Shown here piece after piece: positions 6,207 through 12,891 of a stretch of DNA of 14,988 bases. The DNA is from an uncultured Planctomycetaceae bacterium (lineage in GTDB: Bacteria > Planctomycetota > Planctomycetia > Pirellulales > Thermoguttaceae): NCBI GenBank assembly GCA_947307005.1, contig CAMZHY010000026.1, positions 1 through 14,988 of the forward strand. Direction: 5' to 3'. The position numbers were made by a program, and so were the translations under genes. The notes under the pieces were generated by a model. It saw only the letters and a list, made by a program, of their open reading frames with translations, made no database searches and was not told the DNA's origin. Every line of letters begins with the position of its first letter. Position 1 is the stretch's first letter.

Positions 6207-8363
6207 ATGACACAAAACAACGTCAACGGCGTTAATTTGACCGCCTATCAGAAATGCGTCGAAATGGCTCACAACCTTTGGTGGAGCTGGCGTCCGATGC
6301 TTAACGAAATGTTCCGGCTCATCAACCCCGCGCGGTGGCGAGCGTTGGACCACAACCTGATCGCGCTTCTGCGCGAATACACGCCCGAAGAATTCGAGCA
6401 ACGCGTCATGGAACTCTCGCTCCAGACGAGCGTCAATATCGCCTATCGCCGCTTCAAGGAATACATGGCGGAACGCCCTCTTTGGGCAAGCGAACACGTC
6501 GGCGTTCTCGGATCGCGTCCCGTCGCCTACTTCTCGCTCGAATTCGGCATTCACGAATCGGTTCCGATTTATTCGGGCGGTCTCGGAATCCTCGCGGGCG
6601 ACCACGTCAAGAGCTGCAGCGACCTCGGCGTCCCGCTCGTCGCGGTCGGGCTCTTCTACGACAAGGGATATTTCCGTCAGCAGATTGACGCGAACAACAA
6701 CCAAGTTGAAAATTACGTCGACACCGACGTGAACAACGTCCCGTTCGAAACGGTCTACGACAAGGACGGGAACAAACTGAAGGTTCACGTTACGACGAAA
6801 GCCGGACCGATCTACGCGCAGGTGCGTAAGATTCAGGTCGGCCGCACGAGCCTCTATCTCCTCGACGCCGACGTCGAAGAAAATTCCGACGAAGATCGCG
6901 AGCTTACGAGCAAGCTCTACGGCGGCGACAGTCGCACGCGAATTCTTCAGGAATTGGTCTGCGGAGTCGGCGGCGTTCGCGCGCTCCACGCCCTTGGCAT
7001 AAAGCCGGGCGTCTACCACCTCAACGAAGGACACAACTCCTTCGCGACCCTCGAAGCGATCCGAATTCTTCGTGAAGAAACGGGCCTTTCCTTCGATGAC
7101 GCCGCGCGCGAAATCGCGCAAAAGACCGTCTTCACGACGCACACCCCCGTCGCCGCCGGACACGATTATTTCGAGCGCAATCTCGTCGAACAGCACCTCG
7201 AACCGCTCTACACGGCGCTCGGACTCAATATTAAGGAGTTCATGGCGCTCGGTCGTCGGAATCCGGAAGATCCGAATGAAAAATTCTGCATGACGATTCT
7301 CGGGATGAAGCTGTCGCGCTACGCGAACGGGGTCAGTTCGTTGCACGGGGTCGTGTCGCGTCGCATGTGGCACGGTCTCTGGCCCGACAAGCGCGAAGAA
7401 GAAGTTCCGATCGGGCACATCACGAACGGCGTTCACGTTCCGACGTGGATGGCGCCGCAGATCGCGGTTTTGCTCGAACGTCACGTTCCCAACTGGACCT
7501 CGGACTCGATCGATCCGAAAGTCTGGTCGGGCGTGTACAACATCGACCCCGGCGATCTTTGGGAAACGCATTTCGCGCTCAAGAAGCGGCTCGTCGATTT
7601 TGCGCGGCGCCAGCTTAGCAGGCAGCTGCGTCGTAACGAAGCGTCGGAGGCCGAGCTTGAACAGGCGGGTCAAATTCTCGATCCGAACGCGCTTACGATC
7701 GGTTTCGCCCGCCGTTTCGCGACGTACAAGCGCGCGTATCTCGTCGTCCAAGACGAAGAGCGCCTCGATAAGATCGTGAACAATCCGGATCGTCCGGTTC
7801 AGTTCATCTTCGCCGGAAAGGCGCACCCGGCGGACAATTTGGGCAAGGCGGTCATCAAGAAAATTTTGGACGTCCAGCGGAATCCAAAGTTCTCGAATCG
7901 CGTCGTCTTCCTCGAAGACTACGACATTAACGTCGCGCGTCACCTCGTCCAAGGCGTCGACGTGTGGCTCAACAACCCGCGCCGTCCCTTGGAAGCGTCG
8001 GGCACGAGCGGTCAGAAAGCGGTGCTTAACGGCGCGTTAAACTTCTCGATCCTCGACGGATGGTGGGCGGAAGCGTACGACGGCTCCAACGGCTTTGCGA
8101 TCGGCTCCGGTCTGACTCACGTCGACGAGAAAATCTGCGACGAGCGCGACGGCAAAGATCTCCTCGAAACGCTTGAAAACGTCGTCGTTCCCACGTTCTA
8201 CGACAACGGTTCGCACGGAATCCCCTCCAAGTGGATTCGTCTCATGATGAACTCGATGGCGACGCTTTCGTGGCGATTCAGCGCTCACCGAATGGTCTCC
8301 GACTACGTCCAGCACGCGTATCTGCCCGCGGCCGGCGGCCTGAGCTATAAGATGCCGCGATAA
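6207..8363 (+). CDS. glgP: Alpha-glucan (glycogen/maltodextrin) phosphorylase, GT35
   Basis: The enzyme releases glucose-1-phosphate from the non-reducing ends of glycogen, starch or maltodextrin using phosphate and PLP, in the cytoplasm. The 718-residue product belongs to the bacterial/archaeal short type. It begins with a domain like DUF3417 (NLWWSW at 23-28, to about residue 115). The catalytic fold follows: SGGLGILAGDH (123-133), LNEGH (272-276), THTPV with His312, RRFATYK (502-508), FAGKAHPAD, and EASGTSGQK, where Lys604 should hold PLP. AAGGA at 6192-6196 is 10 bases before the ATG. It stands alone, with its own promoter region and a strong terminator at 8399-8435. No other glycogen gene is in view. 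Substrate chain length cannot be judged from sequence. Confidence 0.93.
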   Translation: MTQNNVNGVNLTAYQKCVEMAHNLWWSWRPMLNEMFRLINPARWRALDHNLIALLREYTPEEFEQRVMELSLQTSVNIAYRRFKEYMAERPLWASEHVGVLGSRPVAYFSLEFGIHESVPIYSGGLGILAGDHVKSCSDLGVPLVAVGLFYDKGYFRQQIDANNNQVENYVDTDVNNVPFETVYDKDGNKLKVHVTTKAGPIYAQVRKIQVGRTSLYLLDADVEENSDEDRELTSKLYGGDSRTRILQELVCGVGGVRALHALGIKPGVYHLNEGHNSFATLEAIRILREETGLSFDDAAREIAQKTVFTTHTPVAAGHDYFERNLVEQHLEPLYTALGLNIKEFMALGRRNPEDPNEKFCMTILGMKLSRYANGVSSLHGVVSRRMWHGLWPDKREEEVPIGHITNGVHVPTWMAPQIAVLLERHVPNWTSDSIDPKVWSGVYNIDPGDLWETHFALKKRLVDFARRQLSRQLRRNEASEAELEQAGQILDPNALTIGFARRFATYKRAYLVVQDEERLDKIVNNPDRPVQFIFAGKAHPADNLGKAVIKKILDVQRNPKFSNRVVFLEDYDINVARHLVQGVDVWLNNPRRPLEASGTSGQKAVLNGALNFSILDGWWAEAYDGSNGFAIGSGLTHVDEKICDERDGKDLLETLENVVVPTFYDNGSHGIPSKWIRLMMNSMATLSWRFSAHRMVSDYVQHAYLPAAGGLSYKMPR

Positions 8364-8398
8364 CCCCGAGCGACGGCAAAATCGTTCCACTCGTCTTG

Positions 8399-8435
8399 AA
8401 CTCCGACGGGATTCTTCTTCCCGTCGGAGTTTTTT
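8399..8435 (+). terminator. Strong terminator after glgP
   Basis: A perfect 12-bp stem, AACTCCGACGGG (8399-8410) with CCCGTCGGAGTT (8420-8431), encloses a 9-base loop and runs into T's to 8435. It ends the glgP transcript before the next promoter at 8461. Confidence 0.9.
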
Positions 8436-8460
8436 ATGTCGGCTCCTCTCTTAAAAGACG

Positions 8461-8489
8461 TTGTCACGGAAAAAACTCTCTGCTATAAT
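8461..8489 (+). promoter_or_regulatory. Near-consensus sigma70 promoter with a long leader
   Basis: TTGTCA (8461-8466) and a perfect TATAAT (8484-8489) are 17 bases apart. Transcription would begin near 8496, leaving about 216 bases before the next start codon at 8712. The leader holds a CGCAAAT/ATTTGCG inverted repeat beginning near 8516. The distance suggests a structured leader or a separate small RNA. Confidence 0.75.
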
Positions 8490-8629
8490 GGGGAGACGAA
8501 TCAAACTAAGGACGTCGCAAATTCTTAAATCGCTGTCGTCGAGTCGATTTGCGAAATCTTCAAACCCGGTTTATTTGTTACAATTGCGAAAACAAAAACG
8601 AGAAAATCTATAAATTTTGCCGAATTTCG

Positions 8630-8657
8630 TTGATTTTTAATATACGCAATATAGAAT
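8630..8657 (+). promoter_or_regulatory. Second candidate promoter just before the exported-protein gene
   Basis: TTGATT (8630-8635) and TAGAAT (8652-8657) are 16 bases apart in an AT-rich stretch. A start near 8664 would give a 48-base leader. It is weaker than the upstream promoter, and both may act. Confidence 0.4.
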
Positions 8658-8711
8658 ACAAGGGAATTTTGGCGGATTTGAGAGATTTAAACGCGGCGAA
8701 GGAGCGGAACA

Positions 8712-9136
8712 GTGCGTAAGGATACGAGTAAAGGGACGACGGGAATTGCGCTCGCGCTCGGAGTAGGGCTGATCGTCGGCGCGATTCTTGGCGCGTCGAC
8801 GCTGAACGCGGGGGCGCAGAACCCCGGCGTCTTCGGCGATTCGAACGGTTCGAATAATTTGCGCGAGGCTTACGAGCTCAACGCGGCGCCAAGGGTGACG
8901 GCGGGCGCGAACGGTCAGGCGCGTTTTTCGCGTCCGTTGGAAGTTCCGCCCCTGTACGCGTTTGATTCGCCCCTTGACGAGACGGGACGCCAGATCGTTT
9001 TGGTTGACGCCGAAACGAAGCATATTTGCGTCTACTGGGTTCGTCAGCGCGGTACGAGCTTGATTTGAAACTGGAGAATTTTAACTGCGAGGGCCTGACG
9101 CCCGGTCAGATTCGCGACCAGCTTAACGGCGAATGA
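8712..9136 (+). pseudogene. Small membrane-anchored or exported protein, apparently frameshifted near its end
   Basis: I do not recognise a characterised family. Translation starts at GTG 8712, backed by AAGGAG at 8699-8704 with 7 bases spacing. Residues about 11-33 (GIALALGVGLIVGAILGAST and on) form a signal peptide or membrane anchor. They are followed by a low-complexity linker and a compact end with QIVLVDAETKHICVYWV. The frame stops at TGA 9066-9068 (118 residues). The -1 frame then continues smoothly: from about 9050 it reads RYELDLKLENFN and CEGLTPGQIRDQLNGE to TGA at 9134-9136, with the same codon style. The span 8712-9136 is one base short of 142 codons, so a single-base loss between about 9045 and 9060 would explain it. 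No slippery heptamer is visible. I vaguely associate this pattern with planctomycete hypothetical proteins, but cannot confirm it. Confidence 0.65.
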
Positions 9137-9387
9137 TCGGTCTTTGGGGTCTTGCGGCAGTAATAAACGCTAAAATAATCATAAACGCGGATTTTCATCA
9201 AGAACTTAATTTGTTGAAGTTCGCGGACGAAAGTTATTGAAGCGGGCTTTTTCGATTTTTTCGGACGGGTCGCGACGTCGGCTCGGAAAATCGGAAGGCG
9301 CGAGTCGCGTCGACCTTCGGCGCGAGCGTCCCGTTTTTCGATCCCGATCAGAACCCCCAAGTTTAGGCATATTCAGGAACGTTCGCT
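9137..9387. other. Intergenic stretch before the helix-turn-helix gene
   Basis: The first half is AT-rich (to about 9240) with TTGTTG and TTATTG 17 bases apart, at best a weak promoter. The second half is GC-rich with CGCGA/TCGCG words. I see no terminator and no supportable gene. Confidence 0.4.
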
Positions 9388-10953
9388 ATGTACTATAACC
9401 TCGCAAAAACCGCAGAACTCCTAGGACTCCAGACGGGCGACGTGAACCGCCTTCGCGAACAGGGAAAACTTCGCGCGTTCAAAGACGGCGCCGACTGGAA
9501 ATTCCGCAAGGAGGAAGTCGAGCAGTATCTCACGAAAATGATTAAAGAACGTTCCTCACAAAGCGTCGCCGACGATATCTTAGCGATGGGAGACGACGAA
9601 GAGGAGACGAAGCTCGCCGCCGATTCTTCCGCGTTCGACGCAATGTTCGACCTAGCGGGCGAGAATTTGGAAGCCTCCGCGAACGACGTCGCTTCCGTTG
9701 CGAACGACGGTCTGCAGTTGGCTTCTGCGGATGACGAAGAGGCGCCGACGGTTCTGGCCAGCGACGTCGATCTGCAACTGGCCCCCGCGGAAGACGACGA
9801 TCTTAAACTCGCGCCGGAAGAATCCTCGGAAGACGCGCTCGTCAAAGAAGGCGAATCGCCGCTCACGAGCGAAGATTCCGCGCTCGCCGAAGATCTTGCG
9901 GCGATCGACCTCGCCAGCGCCTCCGGTTCCGGGTCCGGCGACGGTCTCTCCCTTGGCAGCGACAGCGGACTTTCCCTGCTCGACGACGTCGGCGGTTCGA
10001 ACATCGACCTTGCCGGCGACGACGGCGACTTGATTCTCGGCGGCAGCACGGGCTCGGGTTCCGGCGACGGAATGACTCTTGGCAGCGACAGCGGTCTTTC
10101 CCTTATGGACGACGCGGAAGGCGGATTTGAACTGGACGCGGCGGTCTCCGAACAGGGCGGTCTTGATCTCGCGCCGAAAAAGGACGAAGACGACAGCATC
10201 TTCGCGCTTGCCGGCGAAGACGCGGCGGGTCCTCAGATTCTCAATCTCGATCAGAACGCCGACTCCGAGGCGCCGACGGAACTTGCCGCCGAAGAGAGCG
10301 TTTTCGAGCTTTCTTCTCAAATGACCGACGCGCCGCAGAGCTCGGAATCGATGAGTTCTTCCGTCTTCATGACCGACGACGCTCCGTCTGAAACGGCGAA
10401 TCCCTTCCTTACCGACGATTCCGCGGAAGACGACGGCGGCGTGTTCGCGCTCGCGGGCGAATCCGAAACCTCCGCGACGGCGGGAATCGACGAAAGCGCC
10501 TCGAACTCCATCGACATTTTGGACGAGGGGTCTACGGAGTCCTCGACGGATCCGTTCATGACCGATCAATCGTCGGATTCGCCTTTCGGCGACTCTTCGA
10601 ACGTTCCGTTCACCCCAAGTTCCGACTCGTCCCCCTTCGGCGGCGACTCCTTCGGAGGCGGCGACTTTGGAAGCTCGAGCGACTTTGGCGAGCCGAGCGC
10701 TTTCGACGGTTCGTCCGACTTCTCAGGCGCGACCTTCTCGGAAACCGACACGGCGCCGGCCGCGTCGGGCGTTTCGTCGATGCAGTTCACCGGCAAGGAC
10801 CTGATCTTCTTGGTCCCGTGCCTTATCTTCCTCCTCCTCGCGACGATTGGCGCGCTCGAACTGTGCCGCACGATCTGGAGCTATCAGGAAGGAACCTTCG
10901 ACCTCGGCGGGCCGCTCCTTGAAGCGATCGCTAAAATGGTCAAACTGATGTGA
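9388..10953 (+). CDS. Excisionase-like helix-turn-helix protein with acidic repeat region and C-terminal membrane helix
   Basis: This 521-residue protein has three parts. Residues 1-55 (MYYNLAKTAELLGLQTGDVN, then RLREQGKLRAFKDGADWKF) are a MerR/excisionase-like winged helix-turn-helix. Residues about 56-460 are rich in Asp, Ser, Glu and Gly with few basic residues, likely disordered. They contain two 21-residue repeats (180-200 and 222-242) and several FxLAGE and LxLA motifs. Residues about 460-521 hold one membrane helix (LIFLVPCLIFLLLATIGALE, from 472) and an amphipathic tail. AGGA at 9375-9378 supports the ATG. I see no clear promoter in 9137-9387. The design suggests a tail-anchored protein carrying a helix-turn-helix fold in the cytoplasm. 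The fold may bind DNA or may be a reused protein-binding module. No enzymatic domain is present. Confidence 0.85.
   Translation: MYYNLAKTAELLGLQTGDVNRLREQGKLRAFKDGADWKFRKEEVEQYLTKMIKERSSQSVADDILAMGDDEEETKLAADSSAFDAMFDLAGENLEASANDVASVANDGLQLASADDEEAPTVLASDVDLQLAPAEDDDLKLAPEESSEDALVKEGESPLTSEDSALAEDLAAIDLASASGSGSGDGLSLGSDSGLSLLDDVGGSNIDLAGDDGDLILGGSTGSGSGDGMTLGSDSGLSLMDDAEGGFELDAAVSEQGGLDLAPKKDEDDSIFALAGEDAAGPQILNLDQNADSEAPTELAAEESVFELSSQMTDAPQSSESMSSSVFMTDDAPSETANPFLTDDSAEDDGGVFALAGESETSATAGIDESASNSIDILDEGSTESSTDPFMTDQSSDSPFGDSSNVPFTPSSDSSPFGGDSFGGGDFGSSSDFGEPSAFDGSSDFSGATFSETDTAPAASGVSSMQFTGKDLIFLVPCLIFLLLATIGALELCRTIWSYQEGTFDLGGPLLEAIAKMVKLM
9925..10113 (+). repeat. Two in-frame 63-base repeats within the acidic region
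   Basis: Bases 9925-9987 and 10051-10113 encode near-identical 21-residue units: GSGSGDG, two variable residues, LGSDSGLSL, one variable residue, DD. They are 126 bases (42 residues) apart. Substitutions are mostly synonymous or confined to three residues, so the duplication is constrained at the protein level. Confidence 0.8.
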
Positions 10954-10985
10954 CCTTGCCGTTCCCTCAACATATCGATAACGGA

Positions 10986-11019
10986 GAACGCCGAATTTTC
11001 GATTCGGCGTTCTTTTTTT
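10986..11019 (+). terminator. Strong terminator after the helix-turn-helix gene
   Basis: GAACGCCGAAT (10986-10996) and ATTCGGCGTTC (11002-11012) make a perfect 11-bp stem with a 5-base loop, followed by seven T's (11013-11019). Confidence 0.93.
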
Positions 11020-11164
11020 ACGCCCGACAGGCGGTCTATCGCGCGACTCGACGAGTTCTTGCGAGTCCAAACTCTTGGTTCAGACGCAGGTTGCGCAATC
11101 GATTCAATCGTTTGCAACACGTCGGACGCGACGGAAAGAAGTCCTATCGGCTTCGCGCTCGCCC

Positions 11165-11192
11165 TTGCGGCGGAAGACAAACGCGGTAAAAT
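11165..11192 (+). promoter_or_regulatory. Candidate promoter of the FAD oxidoreductase gene
   Basis: TTGCGG (11165-11170) and TAAAAT (11187-11192) are 16 bases apart. The start would be near 11199, exactly where the 13-bp hairpin begins. The rest of 11020-11285 shows only short inverted repeats (GACTCG near 11045, CGCGC near 11256) and no gene. Confidence 0.5.
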
Positions 11193-11198
11193 GCTTAG

Positions 11199-11230
11199 GC
11201 GCGTTCCGTCGATTGGACGACGGAACGCGC
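11199..11230 (+). repeat. 13-bp perfect hairpin in the leader of the FAD oxidoreductase gene
   Basis: GCGCGTTCCGTCG (11199-11211) pairs with CGACGGAACGCGC (11218-11230) around ATTGGA. No T-run follows, so it is not a normal terminator. It lies at the predicted 5' end of the mRNA, where a stable stem can protect against decay, or it may be a protein-binding palindrome. Confidence 0.7.
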
Positions 11231-11285
11231 GGAAGTCTCTGCTCTAACGACGTAGCGCGCTTCGACGCGCGTTTGGAGGAAGACG

Positions 11286-12671
11286 ATGAAGATTTACGAC
11301 GCGGCGATCGTCGGAGCCGGAATGTCGGGGCTGGCGGCGGGAATCCGCTTGGCTCAGTATGACCGCAACGTATGTATTCTTGAGAAGCACAGTATTTTCG
11401 GCGGGCTGAACTCTTTCTATCGCCGCAACGGTCGGAACTACGACGTCGGACTTCACGCGATGACGAACTACGTTCCCAAAGGGTCGCGAGTCGGTCCCTT
11501 GGCGCGCATCATCCGTCATCTAAAGATTTCATGGGACGAATTGGGGCTCGTCGAACAGAACGGCTCGTCGATCGCGTTTCCCGGCGTCGAGCTGAACTTT
11601 ACCAACGATTTCGAGCGATTTGAAACGGAAATCGCCGAAAAGTTTCCGACGCAAATCGACGGATTCCGACGCATGGTCGCCGGGTTGGCGGACTACAATC
11701 AACTCGGACTCGGCGTCTCCGGCGGTTCGGCGCGGGAGTATGTTTCGGGCTTTATCTCCGATCCTCGGCTCGTCGACATGATCTTCTGTCCCCTCCTCTA
11801 CTACGGCGGCGCGCGCGAGCAGGATATGGAGTTCGGACAGTTCTGCGTCATGTTCCGTTCGATCTTTCTCGAGGGGTTCGCGCGTCCTTTCGACGGCGTG
11901 CGGCATATCCTTTTCAAGCTCGTCAAGCGATTTAAGAGTCTCGGAGGCGAAATTCGTCTCAACGCGGGGGTCAAACGGTTCGTCCACAACGAGCGCGACG
12001 AGGTCGATCATATCGAACTTGAGAACAGCGAGGAAATTCGCGCGAAGAGCTATCTTTCCTCCGCGGGCTGGCCGGAAACGATGAACCTTTGCGGGATGGG
12101 CGAAAAGGTTTCGGACAAAGAAATCGGCAAGCTCGGATTCGTCGAAACGATCAGCGTCCTCGATAAATCGCCGAAGAAAATGGGACACGATAAGACGATC
12201 GTTTTCTTCAACGATTCGGAACGTTTCTCATACCGCAACCCCGACTCCCTCGTCGATCTCCGCAGCGGCGTCATCTGCGCCCCGAGCAACTTCGCGTACA
12301 ACAAGCCGTTTGAAGAGAATATGATCCGCATCACGGCGCTGGCGAATTACGATCTCTGGCGTAAACTCTCGCCGGAAGAATACCGTCGTCAGAAGCTTTT
12401 ACAGTATGAAAAGACCCTTGAATCGGCGGCGCGTTTCGTGCCGGAATTCCGCAGTTCCGTGATCGACGTCGACATGTTCACGCCCCTCACGATCCGTCGC
12501 TTTACGGGTCGAGAACGCGGCGCGATCTACGGAGCGGCGGAAAAGCGCTACGACGGGCTCACGCCGCTGCGCAATCTCTTCATCTGCGGCGCGGATCAGG
12601 GGATGGTCGGAATCGTCGGCGCGATGGTGAGCGGGCTCGTCGTCGCCAACACGCGCGTGCTGAACACGTGA
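11286..12671 (+). CDS. FAD-dependent oxidoreductase, phytoene desaturase / retinol saturase-like
   Basis: The 461-residue product opens with a dinucleotide-binding fold: GAGMSG (10-15), with Glu33 in ILEK expected to bind ribose, and FGGLNS shortly after. It ends with the family's second FAD-contact block, NLFICGADQGMVGIVGAMVS. This arrangement is that of CrtI-type carotenoid desaturases and isomerases, retinol saturases and related amine-oxidase-fold enzymes. The middle, which sets the substrate, is not one I can name. No crtB, squalene or carotenoid gene is nearby, so a pathway cannot be given. There is no signal peptide or membrane helix. The start is set by GGAGGA (11275-11280), five bases before the ATG. 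The gene is a single unit with its own leader hairpin and terminator. Confidence is high for the fold and low for the reaction. Confidence 0.85.
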   Translation: MKIYDAAIVGAGMSGLAAGIRLAQYDRNVCILEKHSIFGGLNSFYRRNGRNYDVGLHAMTNYVPKGSRVGPLARIIRHLKISWDELGLVEQNGSSIAFPGVELNFTNDFERFETEIAEKFPTQIDGFRRMVAGLADYNQLGLGVSGGSAREYVSGFISDPRLVDMIFCPLLYYGGAREQDMEFGQFCVMFRSIFLEGFARPFDGVRHILFKLVKRFKSLGGEIRLNAGVKRFVHNERDEVDHIELENSEEIRAKSYLSSAGWPETMNLCGMGEKVSDKEIGKLGFVETISVLDKSPKKMGHDKTIVFFNDSERFSYRNPDSLVDLRSGVICAPSNFAYNKPFEENMIRITALANYDLWRKLSPEEYRRQKLLQYEKTLESAARFVPEFRSSVIDVDMFTPLTIRRFTGRERGAIYGAAEKRYDGLTPLRNLFICGADQGMVGIVGAMVSGLVVANTRVLNT

Positions 12672-12697
12672 GCGACGACTGTTTATAGGCTTAAGCG

Positions 12698-12746
12698 AAC
12701 GTCCGAAATTCTCGCGGAAAGCGTCGAGTTTCGGGCGTTTTCGTTT
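12698..12746 (+). terminator. Terminator after the FAD oxidoreductase gene
   Basis: AACGTCCGAAA (12698-12708) pairs with TTTCGGGCGTT (12729-12739) with one G-U pair. A small inner CTCG/CGAG stem lies in the 20-base loop. It runs into TTTTCGTTTT. Confidence 0.75.
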
Positions 12747-12815
12747 TCTTGGTCGGGAATCATAAAAATAACGGAAAAATATCCGACGCGACTCGCGCCG
12801 CGCCCGAGGATTTTG

Positions 12816-12821
12816 TATAAT
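12816..12821 (+). promoter_or_regulatory. TATAAT -10 box of the rhamnosidase gene
   Basis: A perfect TATAAT at 12816-12821 lies 71 bases before the chosen ATG, with a start near 12828. The -35 region is GC-rich and not recognisable, so an activator or another sigma factor may be needed. The in-frame ATG at 12820 is part of this box and so should not be in the mRNA. Confidence 0.6.
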
Positions 12822-12891
12822 GCGTGGAAAACAAGCCGGTTCGACGCGATGTGCGTCGGCGCGGCGTAAGAGCATTAATTGGGAGAATTCT

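Noticed and set aside
6186..7952. 588-codon minus-strand open frame across glgP
   Set aside because: Antisense shadow of glgP; no ribosome site or recognisable domain, and it ends inside the leader.
9048..9066. Programmed -1 ribosomal frameshift
   Set aside because: No X-XXY-YYZ slippery heptamer or strong downstream hairpin in the overlap; a simple indel is more likely.
10950..11189. 79-codon frame overlapping the stop of the helix-turn-helix gene
   Set aside because: It reads straight through the strong terminator, whose T-run gives its Phe-rich stretch; the rest is Arg-rich noise.
12820..12891. Upstream ATG adding 24 residues to the rhamnosidase
   Set aside because: The ATG is part of the TATAAT box. 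The added residues would bury the signal peptide, while the ATG at 12892 has GGGAG at the right distance.
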